From NCBI GenBank assembly GCA_002372735.1, contig DFIE01000165.1, forward strand, positions 592 to 16,597: DNA of 16,006 bases, in the 5' to 3' direction. The notes below the pieces were generated by a model. That model was not told the origin of the DNA, ran no database searches, and was given only the letters and a program-made list of their open reading frames with translations. The translations under genes were made by a program, and so were the position numbers. The first letter of the stretch is position 1; every line of letters begins with the position of its first letter. The DNA comes from Clostridiales bacterium UBA3705 (GTDB lineage Bacteria; Bacillota_A; Clostridia; Oscillospirales; Oscillospiraceae). This document shows positions 6,412-15,866 of this stretch, one piece after another.

Positions 6412-7428
6412 ATGAAAAAAGCACTGATTTACGCCCTGGTGCTCTTCCTCTGTCTGGCAGGCTGCACTGGCCCCGTTGCGCCTGCTTCGGGATCCGGCAG
6501 AACGGAGCTGTCCACGACACAGTCTGCGACAGCAGATACTCTGTCGCCATCCGCACCGCCTTCCGACAAAGCGGAGACAGCTGTCCCAGCAAGCGAATCA
6601 ATCGTTGAGACCTCAACGGCAAGCACTACCACAGTTCAAAAAGACCCGGCGGAGTCACCAGAGTCAAATACCCTCCCCGAGTTGGAAGAAATCCTGGAAT
6701 CTGTCCGGCATTGGCTGACAGAACCTTGTTCCTTCTGTGTCGGCACCCATTATAATTATTTTCCGCTTTACGGCGTCGATCAGGAGATGCGGCAGGTCTA
6801 CGGGCGGGACGGAAGCTTTAACTTCCGGTTTACAGTCCGGCAATGGAACAATTCCACGAACAGTGATAACACCACCCGCGATTATTACCACTATCGATAC
6901 GAGGGCAGCGATTACGTCTGCTATTACCAGAACGAGCAGGCGCGTATGCTCCTCTCCGCGGATGATATGAAATCGATGGAGCGGGACAAGCTGCGGATCG
7001 TCGGTCCAGACGCCCTGGTTCCTCAGGAATTGAGCAATCTGCGGGAGGAAGGGGTGGACCCGGAGACCGGGTGCTGTATTCTGCACTGGGAAGCGCCTTT
7101 ATCTGCCCTATCCCGTACCGGCTCGTATTTTTCGGTCTTTGTCGATAACGCTGCCAATTGGAGCGACGCCTCCCTGGATGGAAAGGACCCGATTCTAGAC
7201 TTTACGCTGCTGGTCGAGCCTGAGACGCTGCAGCCGAAAGAACTGACCGTAGATTTCACGGAACTGAAGCCCCTCCTGTTTTCTGACGGCGCTTTGAGTG
7301 GCGAATTCGCCGTGAACACAGATCTGCTAAGCGCCGAAATCCGTTTCGATTATGAACTTGCCGCATCTGTAGAGCCAGAATTCTCCCTCGAGACCTGGGA
7401 GTTGCACCATGAAGCGGAGGTACCATAA
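6412..7428 (+). CDS. hypothetical secreted lipoprotein
   Basis: 338-residue protein not recognised as a named family. The N-terminus MKKALIYALVLFLCLAGC is a lipoprotein signal peptide; the lipobox LAGC places the acylated cysteine at residue 18, so the mature protein should sit on the outer face of the membrane. Residues 20-88 form a Ser/Thr/Pro/Ala-rich linker. The folded part (about 89-338) is rich in Tyr, Trp and Asn and has a CSFC pair at 106-109. The ATG at 6412 is chosen over a TTG at 6400 because GGAGG (6402-6406) lies 5 nt upstream and the signal peptide begins there. Codons are more A/T-ending than in flanking genes, consistent with transfer. A second frame, shifted by -1, continues directly from its 3' end and may belong to the same gene. 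A substrate-binding or sensing role is possible but not shown. Confidence 0.8.
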   Translation: MKKALIYALVLFLCLAGCTGPVAPASGSGRTELSTTQSATADTLSPSAPPSDKAETAVPASESIVETSTASTTTVQKDPAESPESNTLPELEEILESVRHWLTEPCSFCVGTHYNYFPLYGVDQEMRQVYGRDGSFNFRFTVRQWNNSTNSDNTTRDYYHYRYEGSDYVCYYQNEQARMLLSADDMKSMERDKLRIVGPDALVPQELSNLREEGVDPETGCCILHWEAPLSALSRTGSYFSVFVDNAANWSDASLDGKDPILDFTLLVEPETLQPKELTVDFTELKPLLFSDGALSGEFAVNTDLLSAEIRFDYELAASVEPEFSLETWELHHEAEVP

Positions 7429-7835
7429 CAGAAAACCACCAACAGAACGCACTTAGGCTGGTTTGGAATTGGAATGGATCCGCAGCAGCGGATCTTCCTC
7501 GGCTTGCTGCTGAGCGGGAGCAATTGCGGAACCAGATTACCGCTGCAGCCGCCCAGGACCCCATTGTTCTGCGATATGGAATGGAGTTCCATCCGGATAC
7601 AGAAAAATTCACATCCTCGATTGGCAAGGCTTTCGCCGGAGAACTATCGCAAGAAGATTGGGACCATATCGGTTCCTGCGAAAGCGGGACAATATTGCTG
7701 AAGGAAACGGACCATCCCATCGGCTTTCTTCACACATCCGGGCACCCCTGTGAGGTGACAGCGGGACTCTGCGTCTTGACCGGGCTTCTCACAGCCTTTG
7801 CCATAAGCCGGAAACAGCGTCAGGAGTATCCGTGA
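7425..7835 (+). CDS. hypothetical protein with C-terminal membrane anchor; start unclear
   Basis: Frame open from 7413 to a TGA at 7833-7835, family not recognised. A charged helix (ADLPRLAAEREQLRNQITAAA) runs across the only standard start, a TTG at 7524, so translation probably begins earlier. A GCGGAGGT ribosome-site-like sequence (7414-7421) lies 3 nt before an ATA at 7425, which overlaps the lipoprotein stop TAA as ATAA. From there the product is 136 residues with one helix at about 111-127 and a basic tail SRKQRQ. The positive-inside rule puts that tail in the cytoplasm and the preceding domain outside, yet the frame has no signal peptide. This fits the alternative that it is the 3' part of the lipoprotein gene, joined by a -1 frameshift or split by a mutation. 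Confidence 0.5.
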   Translation: MTENHQQNALRLVWNWNGSAAADLPRLAAEREQLRNQITAAAAQDPIVLRYGMEFHPDTEKFTSSIGKAFAGELSQEDWDHIGSCESGTILLKETDHPIGFLHTSGHPCEVTAGLCVLTGLLTAFAISRKQRQEYP

Positions 7836-7887
7836 TACAAACGACTTGTAAGCGGAGAAAGAACCGGACGCAGGGGCAGGTCCAACC

Positions 7888-7914
7888 GGCCGACCGGGCG
7901 CGGATCAAACCGGA
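7888..7914 (+). repeat. 27-bp direct repeat, right copy
   Basis: Identical to 5946-5972. It encodes ADRARIKPE and a TAA stop, but the sequence upstream has no similarity to the DUF4153 gene, so this is an isolated gene-end remnant. It is followed 15 bases later by a strong terminator. Confidence 0.85.
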
Positions 7915-7929
7915 ATAACCCACAATCAG

Positions 7930-7961
7930 CCCGCCTCCGACCTTTCGGGGGCGGGTTTATT
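7930..7961 (+). terminator. intrinsic terminator, probably the original end of the DUF4153 operon
   Basis: An 11-bp stem with one T-G wobble (CCCGCCTCCGA 7930-7940, TCGGGGGCGGG 7945-7955) and a CCTT loop is followed by TTTATT. Confidence 0.85.
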
Positions 7962-8015
7962 GCGCGCCCGAGCCGGGCATACTCCGTATATCCAAAACAA
8001 CGGAGGGGACGCAAA

Positions 8016-11424
<3,409 letters not shown>

Positions 11425-11425
<1 letters not shown>

Positions 11426-11462
11426 AAAAAACAGCCTCGCGGAGGGTTCCTCCGCGAGGCTG
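11425..11462 (-). terminator. intrinsic terminator of trxAB, possibly bidirectional
   Basis: A perfect 14-bp stem (arms 11432-11445 and 11449-11462) has a 3-nt loop. On the minus strand it is followed by seven T (A at 11425-11431), ideal for ending the trx transcript. On the plus strand the trailing sequence is only moderately T-rich, so it may also stop the beta-galactosidase mRNA less efficiently. Confidence 0.9.
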
Positions 11463-11472
11463 CTTGCTTATC

Positions 11473-12381
11473 TTACAGGCTGTTCACATATTTGATGGCC
11501 TCGGTGGCGGCCACTGCGCCGTCGCCGGCGGCGGTGACCAGCTGGCGGACCTCCTTGACCCGGTTGTCCCCGGCGGCAAAGATGCCCGGCACGTTGGTGC
11601 GGCAGTTCTCCCCGGCGGTGATATACCCCGCCTGGTCCACGCCCACCAGCTGGGCAAAGGCCTGGTTTTCAGGCACCCGGCCCACGGCCACAAACAGGCC
11701 CTTCACCGGGATCTCCCGGACCGAGCCGTCCAGCTTGTTGGTGACCTCCACAGCCGTCAGCCGCTTTTCGTACCGCAGGGCGGTGACGTTGCTGTTGTAG
11801 ACAAACTCTACGTTTTCCTTCTGGCGCAGGGCGGCCACAGTGGTCTCCTCTCCCCGGAACTGGTCCCGGCGGTGGATCAGGTAGACCTTGTTGGCCAGGT
11901 CAGCCAGGTACAGGGCGTCCTCCAGGGCGGTGTTGCCGCCGCCCACCACGGCCACGTCCTTGCGGCGGAAGAAGTTGCCGTCACAGGTGGCACAGTAGGA
12001 GATGCCCCGGCCCACCAGCTGGTCCTCGCCGGCCACGCCCAGCTTCCGGTTTTCAGAGCCGGTGGCCAGGATCACGGCCTTGGCCTCATACACGGCGCCG
12101 GCGGTGCGGACGGCTTTGACCTCGCCGTCTGTCAGCTCCAGGGCCTTTTCCATCCGGATCTCCGCGCCCAGGGCCTTGGCCTGGTCGGTGAGCTGGGCGG
12201 CAAAGTCAAAGCCGGAGATGTGGGCAATGACAGGGTAATTTTCAATGTCGGGGGTGTTGATAATCTGACCGCCGCAGGCCTTGGCCTCCAGCACCAGCAC
12301 CGTCTTGGAGGCCCTGCGGGCGTAGATGGCGGCAGTCAGCCCCGCGGGGCCGCCGCCGATGATCAGGATGTCATAGACCAT
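11473..12381 (-). CDS. trxB: thioredoxin-disulfide reductase
   Basis: 302-residue low-molecular-weight thioredoxin reductase, a cytoplasmic FAD enzyme that passes NADPH electrons to thioredoxin. The FAD-binding GGGPAGLTAAIYARRA lies at residues 9-24. The redox pair CATC (C130, C133) is followed by DGNFF. The NADPH site is VVGGGNTALEDALYLA (about 145-160) with the basic HRRDQFR. The C-terminal FAD motif is GIFAAGDNRVKEVRQLVTAAGDGA. Length and order match the bacterial family. The ATG at 12381 lies 10 nt after the trxA stop, and the stop TGA of trxA overlaps a GAGG ribosome site (TGAGG), so the two are translated as a pair. The HRRDQFR motif argues for NADPH over ferredoxin as donor. Confidence 0.96.
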   Translation of the reverse strand: MVYDILIIGGGPAGLTAAIYARRASKTVLVLEAKACGGQIINTPDIENYPVIAHISGFDFAAQLTDQAKALGAEIRMEKALELTDGEVKAVRTAGAVYEAKAVILATGSENRKLGVAGEDQLVGRGISYCATCDGNFFRRKDVAVVGGGNTALEDALYLADLANKVYLIHRRDQFRGEETTVAALRQKENVEFVYNSNVTALRYEKRLTAVEVTNKLDGSVREIPVKGLFVAVGRVPENQAFAQLVGVDQAGYITAGENCRTNVPGIFAAGDNRVKEVRQLVTAAGDGAVAATEAIKYVNSL

Positions 12382-12391
12382 GACCGCTGCC

Positions 12392-12700
12392 TCAGCCCAA
12401 AAGCTCCACCAGCCGGTCCTTGGGGATCAGACCGACGCTGCGGTCGTACTCCATCCCGTCCTTGAACAGCACCAGGCAGGGAATGGAGAAGACCTCGTAC
12501 TCCTCGGCCAGCTCCTCGTTGTCGTCAATGTCCACGGCCACAAACTTCACGTCGGGGCGCTCGGCGGCAACCTCCGCCAGGGTGGGGGCCAGCATTCTGC
12601 AGGGGCCGCACCAGGTGGCGTTGAAGTCCACCAGCACGGGCTTGTCGGCGTTCAGAACCTCTTGCTCAAAACGATCCGCGTTCACTTTCAGTACAGACAT
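12392..12700 (-). CDS. trxA: thioredoxin
   Basis: 102-residue cytoplasmic thioredoxin that reduces protein disulfides and recycles peroxidases. The active site WCGPC places the redox cysteines at 31 and 34, preceded by VDFNATW. Asp25 occupies the usual buried-acid position. The cis-proline is P74 in FSIPC; the next residue is Cys75, where most bacterial thioredoxins have Thr, an unusual third cysteine near the active site. The ATG at 12700 follows AAAGGAG (12707-12713 on the complement). It has its own promoter at 12739-12767 and is followed by trxB. With the upstream peroxidase gene it forms a redox cluster on the minus strand. Confidence 0.96.
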   Translation of the reverse strand: MSVLKVNADRFEQEVLNADKPVLVDFNATWCGPCRMLAPTLAEVAAERPDVKFVAVDIDDNEELAEEYEVFSIPCLVLFKDGMEYDRSVGLIPKDRLVELLG

Positions 12701-12738
12701 GGGAATTCTCCTTTCAGTTGTTGAGTTGGGCTGCTATC

Positions 12739-12767
12739 ATCATACCAGCCTTTGCCTTCCGGGTCAA
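12739..12767 (-). promoter_or_regulatory. sigma-70-type promoter of trxAB
   Basis: Reading the minus strand: TTGACC (12767-12762), a 17-bp spacer and TATGAT (12744-12739). It begins about 9 nt after the peroxidase stop, so trxAB can be transcribed apart from gpx. Expected leader is about 30 nt. Confidence 0.8.
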
Positions 12768-12774
12768 GCCCGGA
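12758..12774. promoter_or_regulatory. palindrome over the trxAB -35 box
   Basis: Perfect 6-bp arms TCCGGG and CCCGGA with a 5-nt centre enclose the -35 box on both sides. It may be an operator, or a T-less hairpin at the end of the gpx message. Confidence 0.4.
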
Positions 12775-12775
12775 C

Positions 12776-13318
12776 TTACAGCAGCGCCTCGATTTCGGGG
12801 GCGAAATCCGTGGGCACGTCGGTGGGGCCGTAGCGCTTTACGATGTTGCCGCTGCGGTCCACCAGGAACTTGGTGAAGTTCCACTTGATGTCGTTGGGCT
12901 TCACACAGGTCTTGCTGATGCCGGCAATCATCTTCATGGCGCCCTTGTTCTTCAGACCCTTGGGGGTCTCTTCTGCGGGGGCCTCGGCCTTCAGCCAGGT
13001 GTACAGGGGAGACTCGGTCTCGCCGTTGACGTCGATCTTCTTGAACTGGTCAAACTGGGTCTTGTATTTGCCGGTGCAGAAGGCGTGAATCTCCTCGTCC
13101 TCGCCGGGGGCCTGGTGGCCGAACTGGTTGCAGGGGAAGTCCAGGATCTCCAGCCCGCGGTCATGATAGGTCTCATACAGATGCTCCAGCGCCTCGTACT
13201 GGGGGGTGAAGCCGCAGCCTGTGGCGGTGTTCACCACCAACAGCACCTTGCCCTGCAGGGCAGAGAGGGAGAAGTCCTCTCCCTTACGGGTCTTGACAGT
13301 GTAATCATAGATAGACAT
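12776..13318 (-). CDS. glutathione peroxidase family, probably thioredoxin-dependent peroxidase
   Basis: 180-residue cytoplasmic peroxidase that reduces hydrogen or organic peroxides. The catalytic tetrad is visible: Cys35 in TATGCGFTPQY, Gln65 in FPCNQFGHQ, and Trp146-Asn147 in KWNFTKFL. Residue 35 is encoded by TGC, so it is not a selenoprotein. A second conserved cysteine, Cys81 in AFCTGKYKTQFDQFKKIDVNG, sits in the Cys-block that serves as resolving cysteine in thioredoxin-dependent members such as yeast Gpx3. That, and the trxA-trxB genes immediately downstream, argue for thioredoxin and not glutathione as reductant. The ATG at 13318 is preceded by GGAGGT at 7 nt. The promoter at 13359-13387 carries two AT-rich dyads, suggesting repression by a redox-sensitive regulator. 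The bsaA/gpo name is avoided because the physiological substrate is not shown. Confidence 0.94.
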   Translation of the reverse strand: MSIYDYTVKTRKGEDFSLSALQGKVLLVVNTATGCGFTPQYEALEHLYETYHDRGLEILDFPCNQFGHQAPGEDEEIHAFCTGKYKTQFDQFKKIDVNGETESPLYTWLKAEAPAEETPKGLKNKGAMKMIAGISKTCVKPNDIKWNFTKFLVDRSGNIVKRYGPTDVPTDFAPEIEALL

Positions 13319-13351
13319 GCGTGTAACCTCCGTTTGCTTTTATTTTGTTTC

Positions 13352-13383
13352 CAATTAGATTGTATCAAATCAAATTGAATTTG
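13352..13383. promoter_or_regulatory. two AT-rich dyads within the gpx promoter
   Basis: An interrupted palindrome has 10-bp arms (13352-13361 and 13368-13377) matching at 9 of 10 positions around a 6-bp centre; it covers the -10 box. A second perfect dyad CAAATT-N-AATTTG (13371-13383) lies in the spacer and touches the -35. They resemble PerR/OhrR-type operators in AT content and placement only. Confidence 0.45.
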
Positions 13384-13387
13384 TCAA
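13359..13387 (-). promoter_or_regulatory. sigma-70-type promoter of the gpx gene
   Basis: Reading the minus strand: TTGACA (13387-13382), a 17-bp spacer and TACAAT (13364-13359). Leader of about 35 nt. Confidence 0.85.
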
Positions 13388-13444
13388 GGGCTTTTTCCCC
13401 TTTTTCAAAATATTTCTCCCCCGTCCCAGGCACAGCTTACCCCT

Positions 13445-13495
13445 TTTGACGCAAATTCATACAAACCGCCGGGATTGCCTATCTGCTGCGTCAAA
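13445..13495. promoter_or_regulatory. 9-bp inverted repeat upstream of the PAP2 promoter
   Basis: TTTGACGCA (13445-13453) and TGCGTCAAA (13487-13495) are perfect inverted copies 33 bp apart, ending 7 bp before the -35 box at 13503. Placement suits a regulator binding two separated half-sites, but this is inference. Confidence 0.35.
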
Positions 13496-13502
13496 GATAG
13501 AC

Positions 13503-13531
13503 TTGCAAAATCCGGGGCAGGGGAGTATAAT
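13503..13531 (+). promoter_or_regulatory. sigma-70-type promoter of the PAP2 gene
   Basis: TTGCAA (13503-13508), a 17-bp spacer and TATAAT (13526-13531). The start is expected near 13538, about 46 nt before the gene. Confidence 0.8.
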
Positions 13532-13583
13532 AAAAAAACATCCGGCCCTGTGGGCCTATTGATCAAAAGGAAGCTGATACACC

Positions 13584-14258
13584 TTGAAACCGCCTGTTGT
13601 GGACTACCGTCATTTCTCCCTCCGCCGTCTGCGGGAGCCCGAGTTCTCTCACCTGTGGCTGCTGCTGGGCTGGGTGGGGTACTTTCTGTTCTATCTGCTC
13701 ACCGAAAATCTGATTCCCGCGTCGCGCTGCCATGTGATCCACTGCGCCCTGGACGACCAAATCCCCTTCTGCGAGTGGTTTGTGCTGCCCTACGTGGGCT
13801 GGTACGCCCTGGTGTTTTTCTCGCTGCTGTACTTTTTCCTCTATGACATCCCGGCCTTCCGCCGGTTGAGCTGGTACATCATCGTCACCCAGGTGGTGGC
13901 CATGGCAGCCTATATTCTCTACCCCAGCATCCAGCTGCTCCGACCCGAGACCTTCCCCCGTGACAATCTTCTCACCCGGGTGGTGGGCTTCCTGTACCAC
14001 TTTGACACGCCCACCGGGGTCTGCCCGTCCCTGCACGTGGCCTACTCCCTGGGCATTGCCTCCGGCTATCTCAAGCAGAAGAACGTGCCGGCCTGGTACA
14101 AGGTGTTCCTGGTGCTGCTGGTGTGCGTGATCATCCTGGCCATCTTCTTTATCAAGCAGCACTCTGTGCTGGACGCCCTGGCGGCCCTGCCTGTGTGCCT
14201 GCTGGCCGAGCTGCTGGCCTACGGCAGCTGGTGGAAGGCCCGCCTTGCCCGCCGCTGA
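13584..14258 (+). CDS. PAP2-family membrane phosphatase
   Basis: 224-residue membrane protein of the type-2 phosphatidic acid phosphatase superfamily (PAP2_3/inositol phosphorylceramide synthase-like group). Such enzymes remove or transfer phosphate from lipid phosphates at the membrane. About six hydrophobic helices are visible, beginning with LWLLLGWVGYFLFYLL. The catalytic signatures are PTGVCPSLH with His151 and IKQHSVLDALAA with His193 and Asp197, matching the second and third PAP2 motifs, with Lys in place of the more common Arg in front of His193. The start is TTG at 13584: an in-frame TGA at 13575 rules out any earlier start, and AAAGGAAG (13566-13573) gives a ribosome site 10 nt away. 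It has its own promoter and a strong terminator, so it is monocistronic. The natural substrate (phosphatidate, undecaprenyl-PP or phosphatidylglycerol-P) cannot be told from sequence. Confidence 0.88.
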   Translation: MKPPVVDYRHFSLRRLREPEFSHLWLLLGWVGYFLFYLLTENLIPASRCHVIHCALDDQIPFCEWFVLPYVGWYALVFFSLLYFFLYDIPAFRRLSWYIIVTQVVAMAAYILYPSIQLLRPETFPRDNLLTRVVGFLYHFDTPTGVCPSLHVAYSLGIASGYLKQKNVPAWYKVFLVLLVCVIILAIFFIKQHSVLDALAALPVCLLAELLAYGSWWKARLARR

Positions 14259-14264
14259 GTTTCT

Positions 14265-14295
14265 GCGCCGCCCCCTCCGGGCGGCGCTTTTCTTT
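14265..14295 (+). terminator. intrinsic terminator of the PAP2 gene
   Basis: A perfect 9-bp GC stem (GCGCCGCCC 14265-14273, GGGCGGCGC 14279-14287) with a 5-nt loop is followed by TTTTCTTT. Confidence 0.92.
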
Positions 14296-14335
14296 GGGCA
14301 ATCTGCGTATTTTGCCGGGGAAAACTGAATTCTTC

Positions 14336-14364
14336 TTGCAGAATATGACCAAATCATGTATAAT
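14336..14364 (+). promoter_or_regulatory. sigma-70-type promoter of the FAD oxidoreductase operon
   Basis: TTGCAG (14336-14341), a 17-bp spacer and TATAAT (14359-14364). The start near 14371 falls on the upstream GTG at 14373, which supports the later start at 14421. Confidence 0.8.
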
Positions 14365-14420
14365 GAAGGATAGTGAAAAAGTGCGGGCCCTCTGCCCGCC
14401 GGAAAACTGAGGTGGATGGA

Positions 14421-15866
14421 TTGAACTACGATGTGATCATTATCGGCTGCGGCGTGATCGGTGCGGCCTGCGCCCATGCCCTGTCCCGGTATCAGCTCCG
14501 GGTGGGCATACTGGAGGCCGACAACGACGTGGCCAACGGCACAACCAAGGCCAACTCGGCCATTGTCCATGCCGGCTATGACCCCCTGCCCGGCACCAAA
14601 ATGGCCCGGCTGAACGTCCGGGGCACGGCCATGATGCCCGCCCTCTGCGCCCGGCTGGACGTGCCCTACAAAAACGTCGGCTCCCTGGTCCTGGCCCTGG
14701 AGCCTGGGGACGAGCAGACGCTGCAAGCCCTCTATGCCCGGGGCGTGGCCAACGGTGTGCCCGGGCTGCAGCTTTTGACCCCTGCCCAGGCGCTGGAGCT
14801 GGAGCCGGGGCTGAACCCCAAGCTGCTGGGCGCTCTGCTGGCCCCCAGCGCAGGCATTGTAAACCCCTGGGAGCTGTGCTACGCCCTGGCGGAGACCGCG
14901 GTGAAAAACGGCGCGGAGCTCCACCTGAACGCCCCGGTTACGGCCATCCGCCGCACCGAAGAGGGCTTTGCCCTGCAGACCCCCAAGGGCGAGTTCACCG
15001 CCCCCCGGGTGCTGAACTGCGCCGGCACCCATGCGGATCAGATCTCCCGCCTGGTGGGGGACGACAGCTTTGAGATCCTGCCCTCCAAGGGCGAGTATTT
15101 CCTGCTGGATAAGTCCGAGGGCAGCCGGGTCAGCCGGGTGATTTTCCAGTGCCCCTCCCCAGCGGGCAAGGGCGTGCTGGTGGCCCCTACGGTCCACGGC
15201 AACCTGCTGGCCGGCCCCAACGCGACGGCCTCTGACCCCGACGACACCGCCAACACCGCCCAGGGCCTGGCCTATGTCCGGGCCATGGCAACCCGGTCCG
15301 TGCCCGGCATCAACTTCCGGGACAACATCCGCAACTTTGCGGGCGTCCGGGCCAATTCCACCTGTGAAGACTTTATCCTGGGCCAGAGCGAGACGGTCCC
15401 CGGCTTCTTCCAGCTGGCGGGCATCCGCAGCCCCGGCCTGTCCGCCGCCCCCGCCATCGGGGAGGAGGCAGTCCGGCTGCTCCGGGACGCGGGGCTGGAC
15501 CTGCAGCCCAAGCAGCAGTATGACGATACCCGCCGCCGCATCCGCTTCCACGAGTGCAGCGACGAGGAGAAAAACCGCCTCATCGCCCAAGATCCCCGCT
15601 ACGGCCGGGTGATCTGCCGGTGCGAAACCGTCACCGAGGGCGAAATCGTGGCGGCCCTGCACACCCCCATCCCCCCGGTGTCTGTCAACGGCGTCAAGCG
15701 ACGGGTGGGCGCCGGCATGGGCCGGTGCCAGGGCGGGTTCTGCGGCCCCCGTGTGCAGGAGATCATCGCCCGGGAGCTGGGCATCAGCCCCGTGGACGTT
15801 TTGATGGATTGGGAGGGCACCTGGGTGCTCTGCGGCGAGACCAAAGGAGGTGCAGGCCGTGTTTGA
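14421..15866 (+). CDS. GlpA-like FAD-dependent oxidoreductase with C-terminal [2Fe-2S] domain
   Basis: 481-residue FAD enzyme of the DAO/GlpA family. The dinucleotide motif IIIGCGVIGAACAHALS starts at residue 6, followed by the family segment NGTTKANSAIVHAGYDP and RVLNCAGTHADQIS. The C-terminal BFD-like domain has four cysteines, C399 and C401 (ICRCETVTEGEI) and C436 and C441 (GRCQGGFCGPRV), the ligand set for a [2Fe-2S] cluster. Likely role: anaerobic oxidation of glycerol-3-phosphate or a related 2-hydroxy compound, with electrons passed to the partner enzyme downstream; the true substrate is not established. The frame is open from 14373, but TTG at 14421 is chosen because GAGGTGGA (14409-14416) precedes it and the FAD motif normally begins within ten residues of the N-terminus. 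It overlaps the next gene by 8 nt. Confidence 0.88.
   Translation: MNYDVIIIGCGVIGAACAHALSRYQLRVGILEADNDVANGTTKANSAIVHAGYDPLPGTKMARLNVRGTAMMPALCARLDVPYKNVGSLVLALEPGDEQTLQALYARGVANGVPGLQLLTPAQALELEPGLNPKLLGALLAPSAGIVNPWELCYALAETAVKNGAELHLNAPVTAIRRTEEGFALQTPKGEFTAPRVLNCAGTHADQISRLVGDDSFEILPSKGEYFLLDKSEGSRVSRVIFQCPSPAGKGVLVAPTVHGNLLAGPNATASDPDDTANTAQGLAYVRAMATRSVPGINFRDNIRNFAGVRANSTCEDFILGQSETVPGFFQLAGIRSPGLSAAPAIGEEAVRLLRDAGLDLQPKQQYDDTRRRIRFHECSDEEKNRLIAQDPRYGRVICRCETVTEGEIVAALHTPIPPVSVNGVKRRVGAGMGRCQGGFCGPRVQEIIARELGISPVDVLMDWEGTWVLCGETKGGAGRV

Larger units (their letters stand above)
5946..7914. mobile_element. putative inserted segment flanked by duplicated gene 3' end
   Basis: About 1.94 kb between the outer ends of two 27-bp direct repeats. 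The interior has lower GC and more A/T-ending codons than both flanks. It contains a cluster of inverted repeats, a perfect consensus promoter, a lipoprotein gene and a membrane-anchor frame. The right repeat is followed by a strong terminator that fits as the original end of the DUF4153 operon. No transposase, integrase or relaxase is present, so this would be a non-autonomous cargo segment, a decayed element, or a product of homologous recombination. Confidence 0.4.

Noticed and set aside
13213..13216. Selenocysteine in the glutathione peroxidase
   Set aside because: The catalytic codon is TGC (Cys), with no in-frame TGA.
14373..14420. Upstream GTG start for the FAD oxidoreductase
   Set aside because: It lies about at the predicted transcription start and adds a basic extension before the FAD motif; TTG 14421 has a ribosome site.
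13563..15662. 699-codon open frame on the minus strand across the PAP2 and FAD oxidoreductase genes
   Set aside because: It spans two genes with clear motifs plus a terminator and a promoter, and has no recognisable domain or ribosome site.
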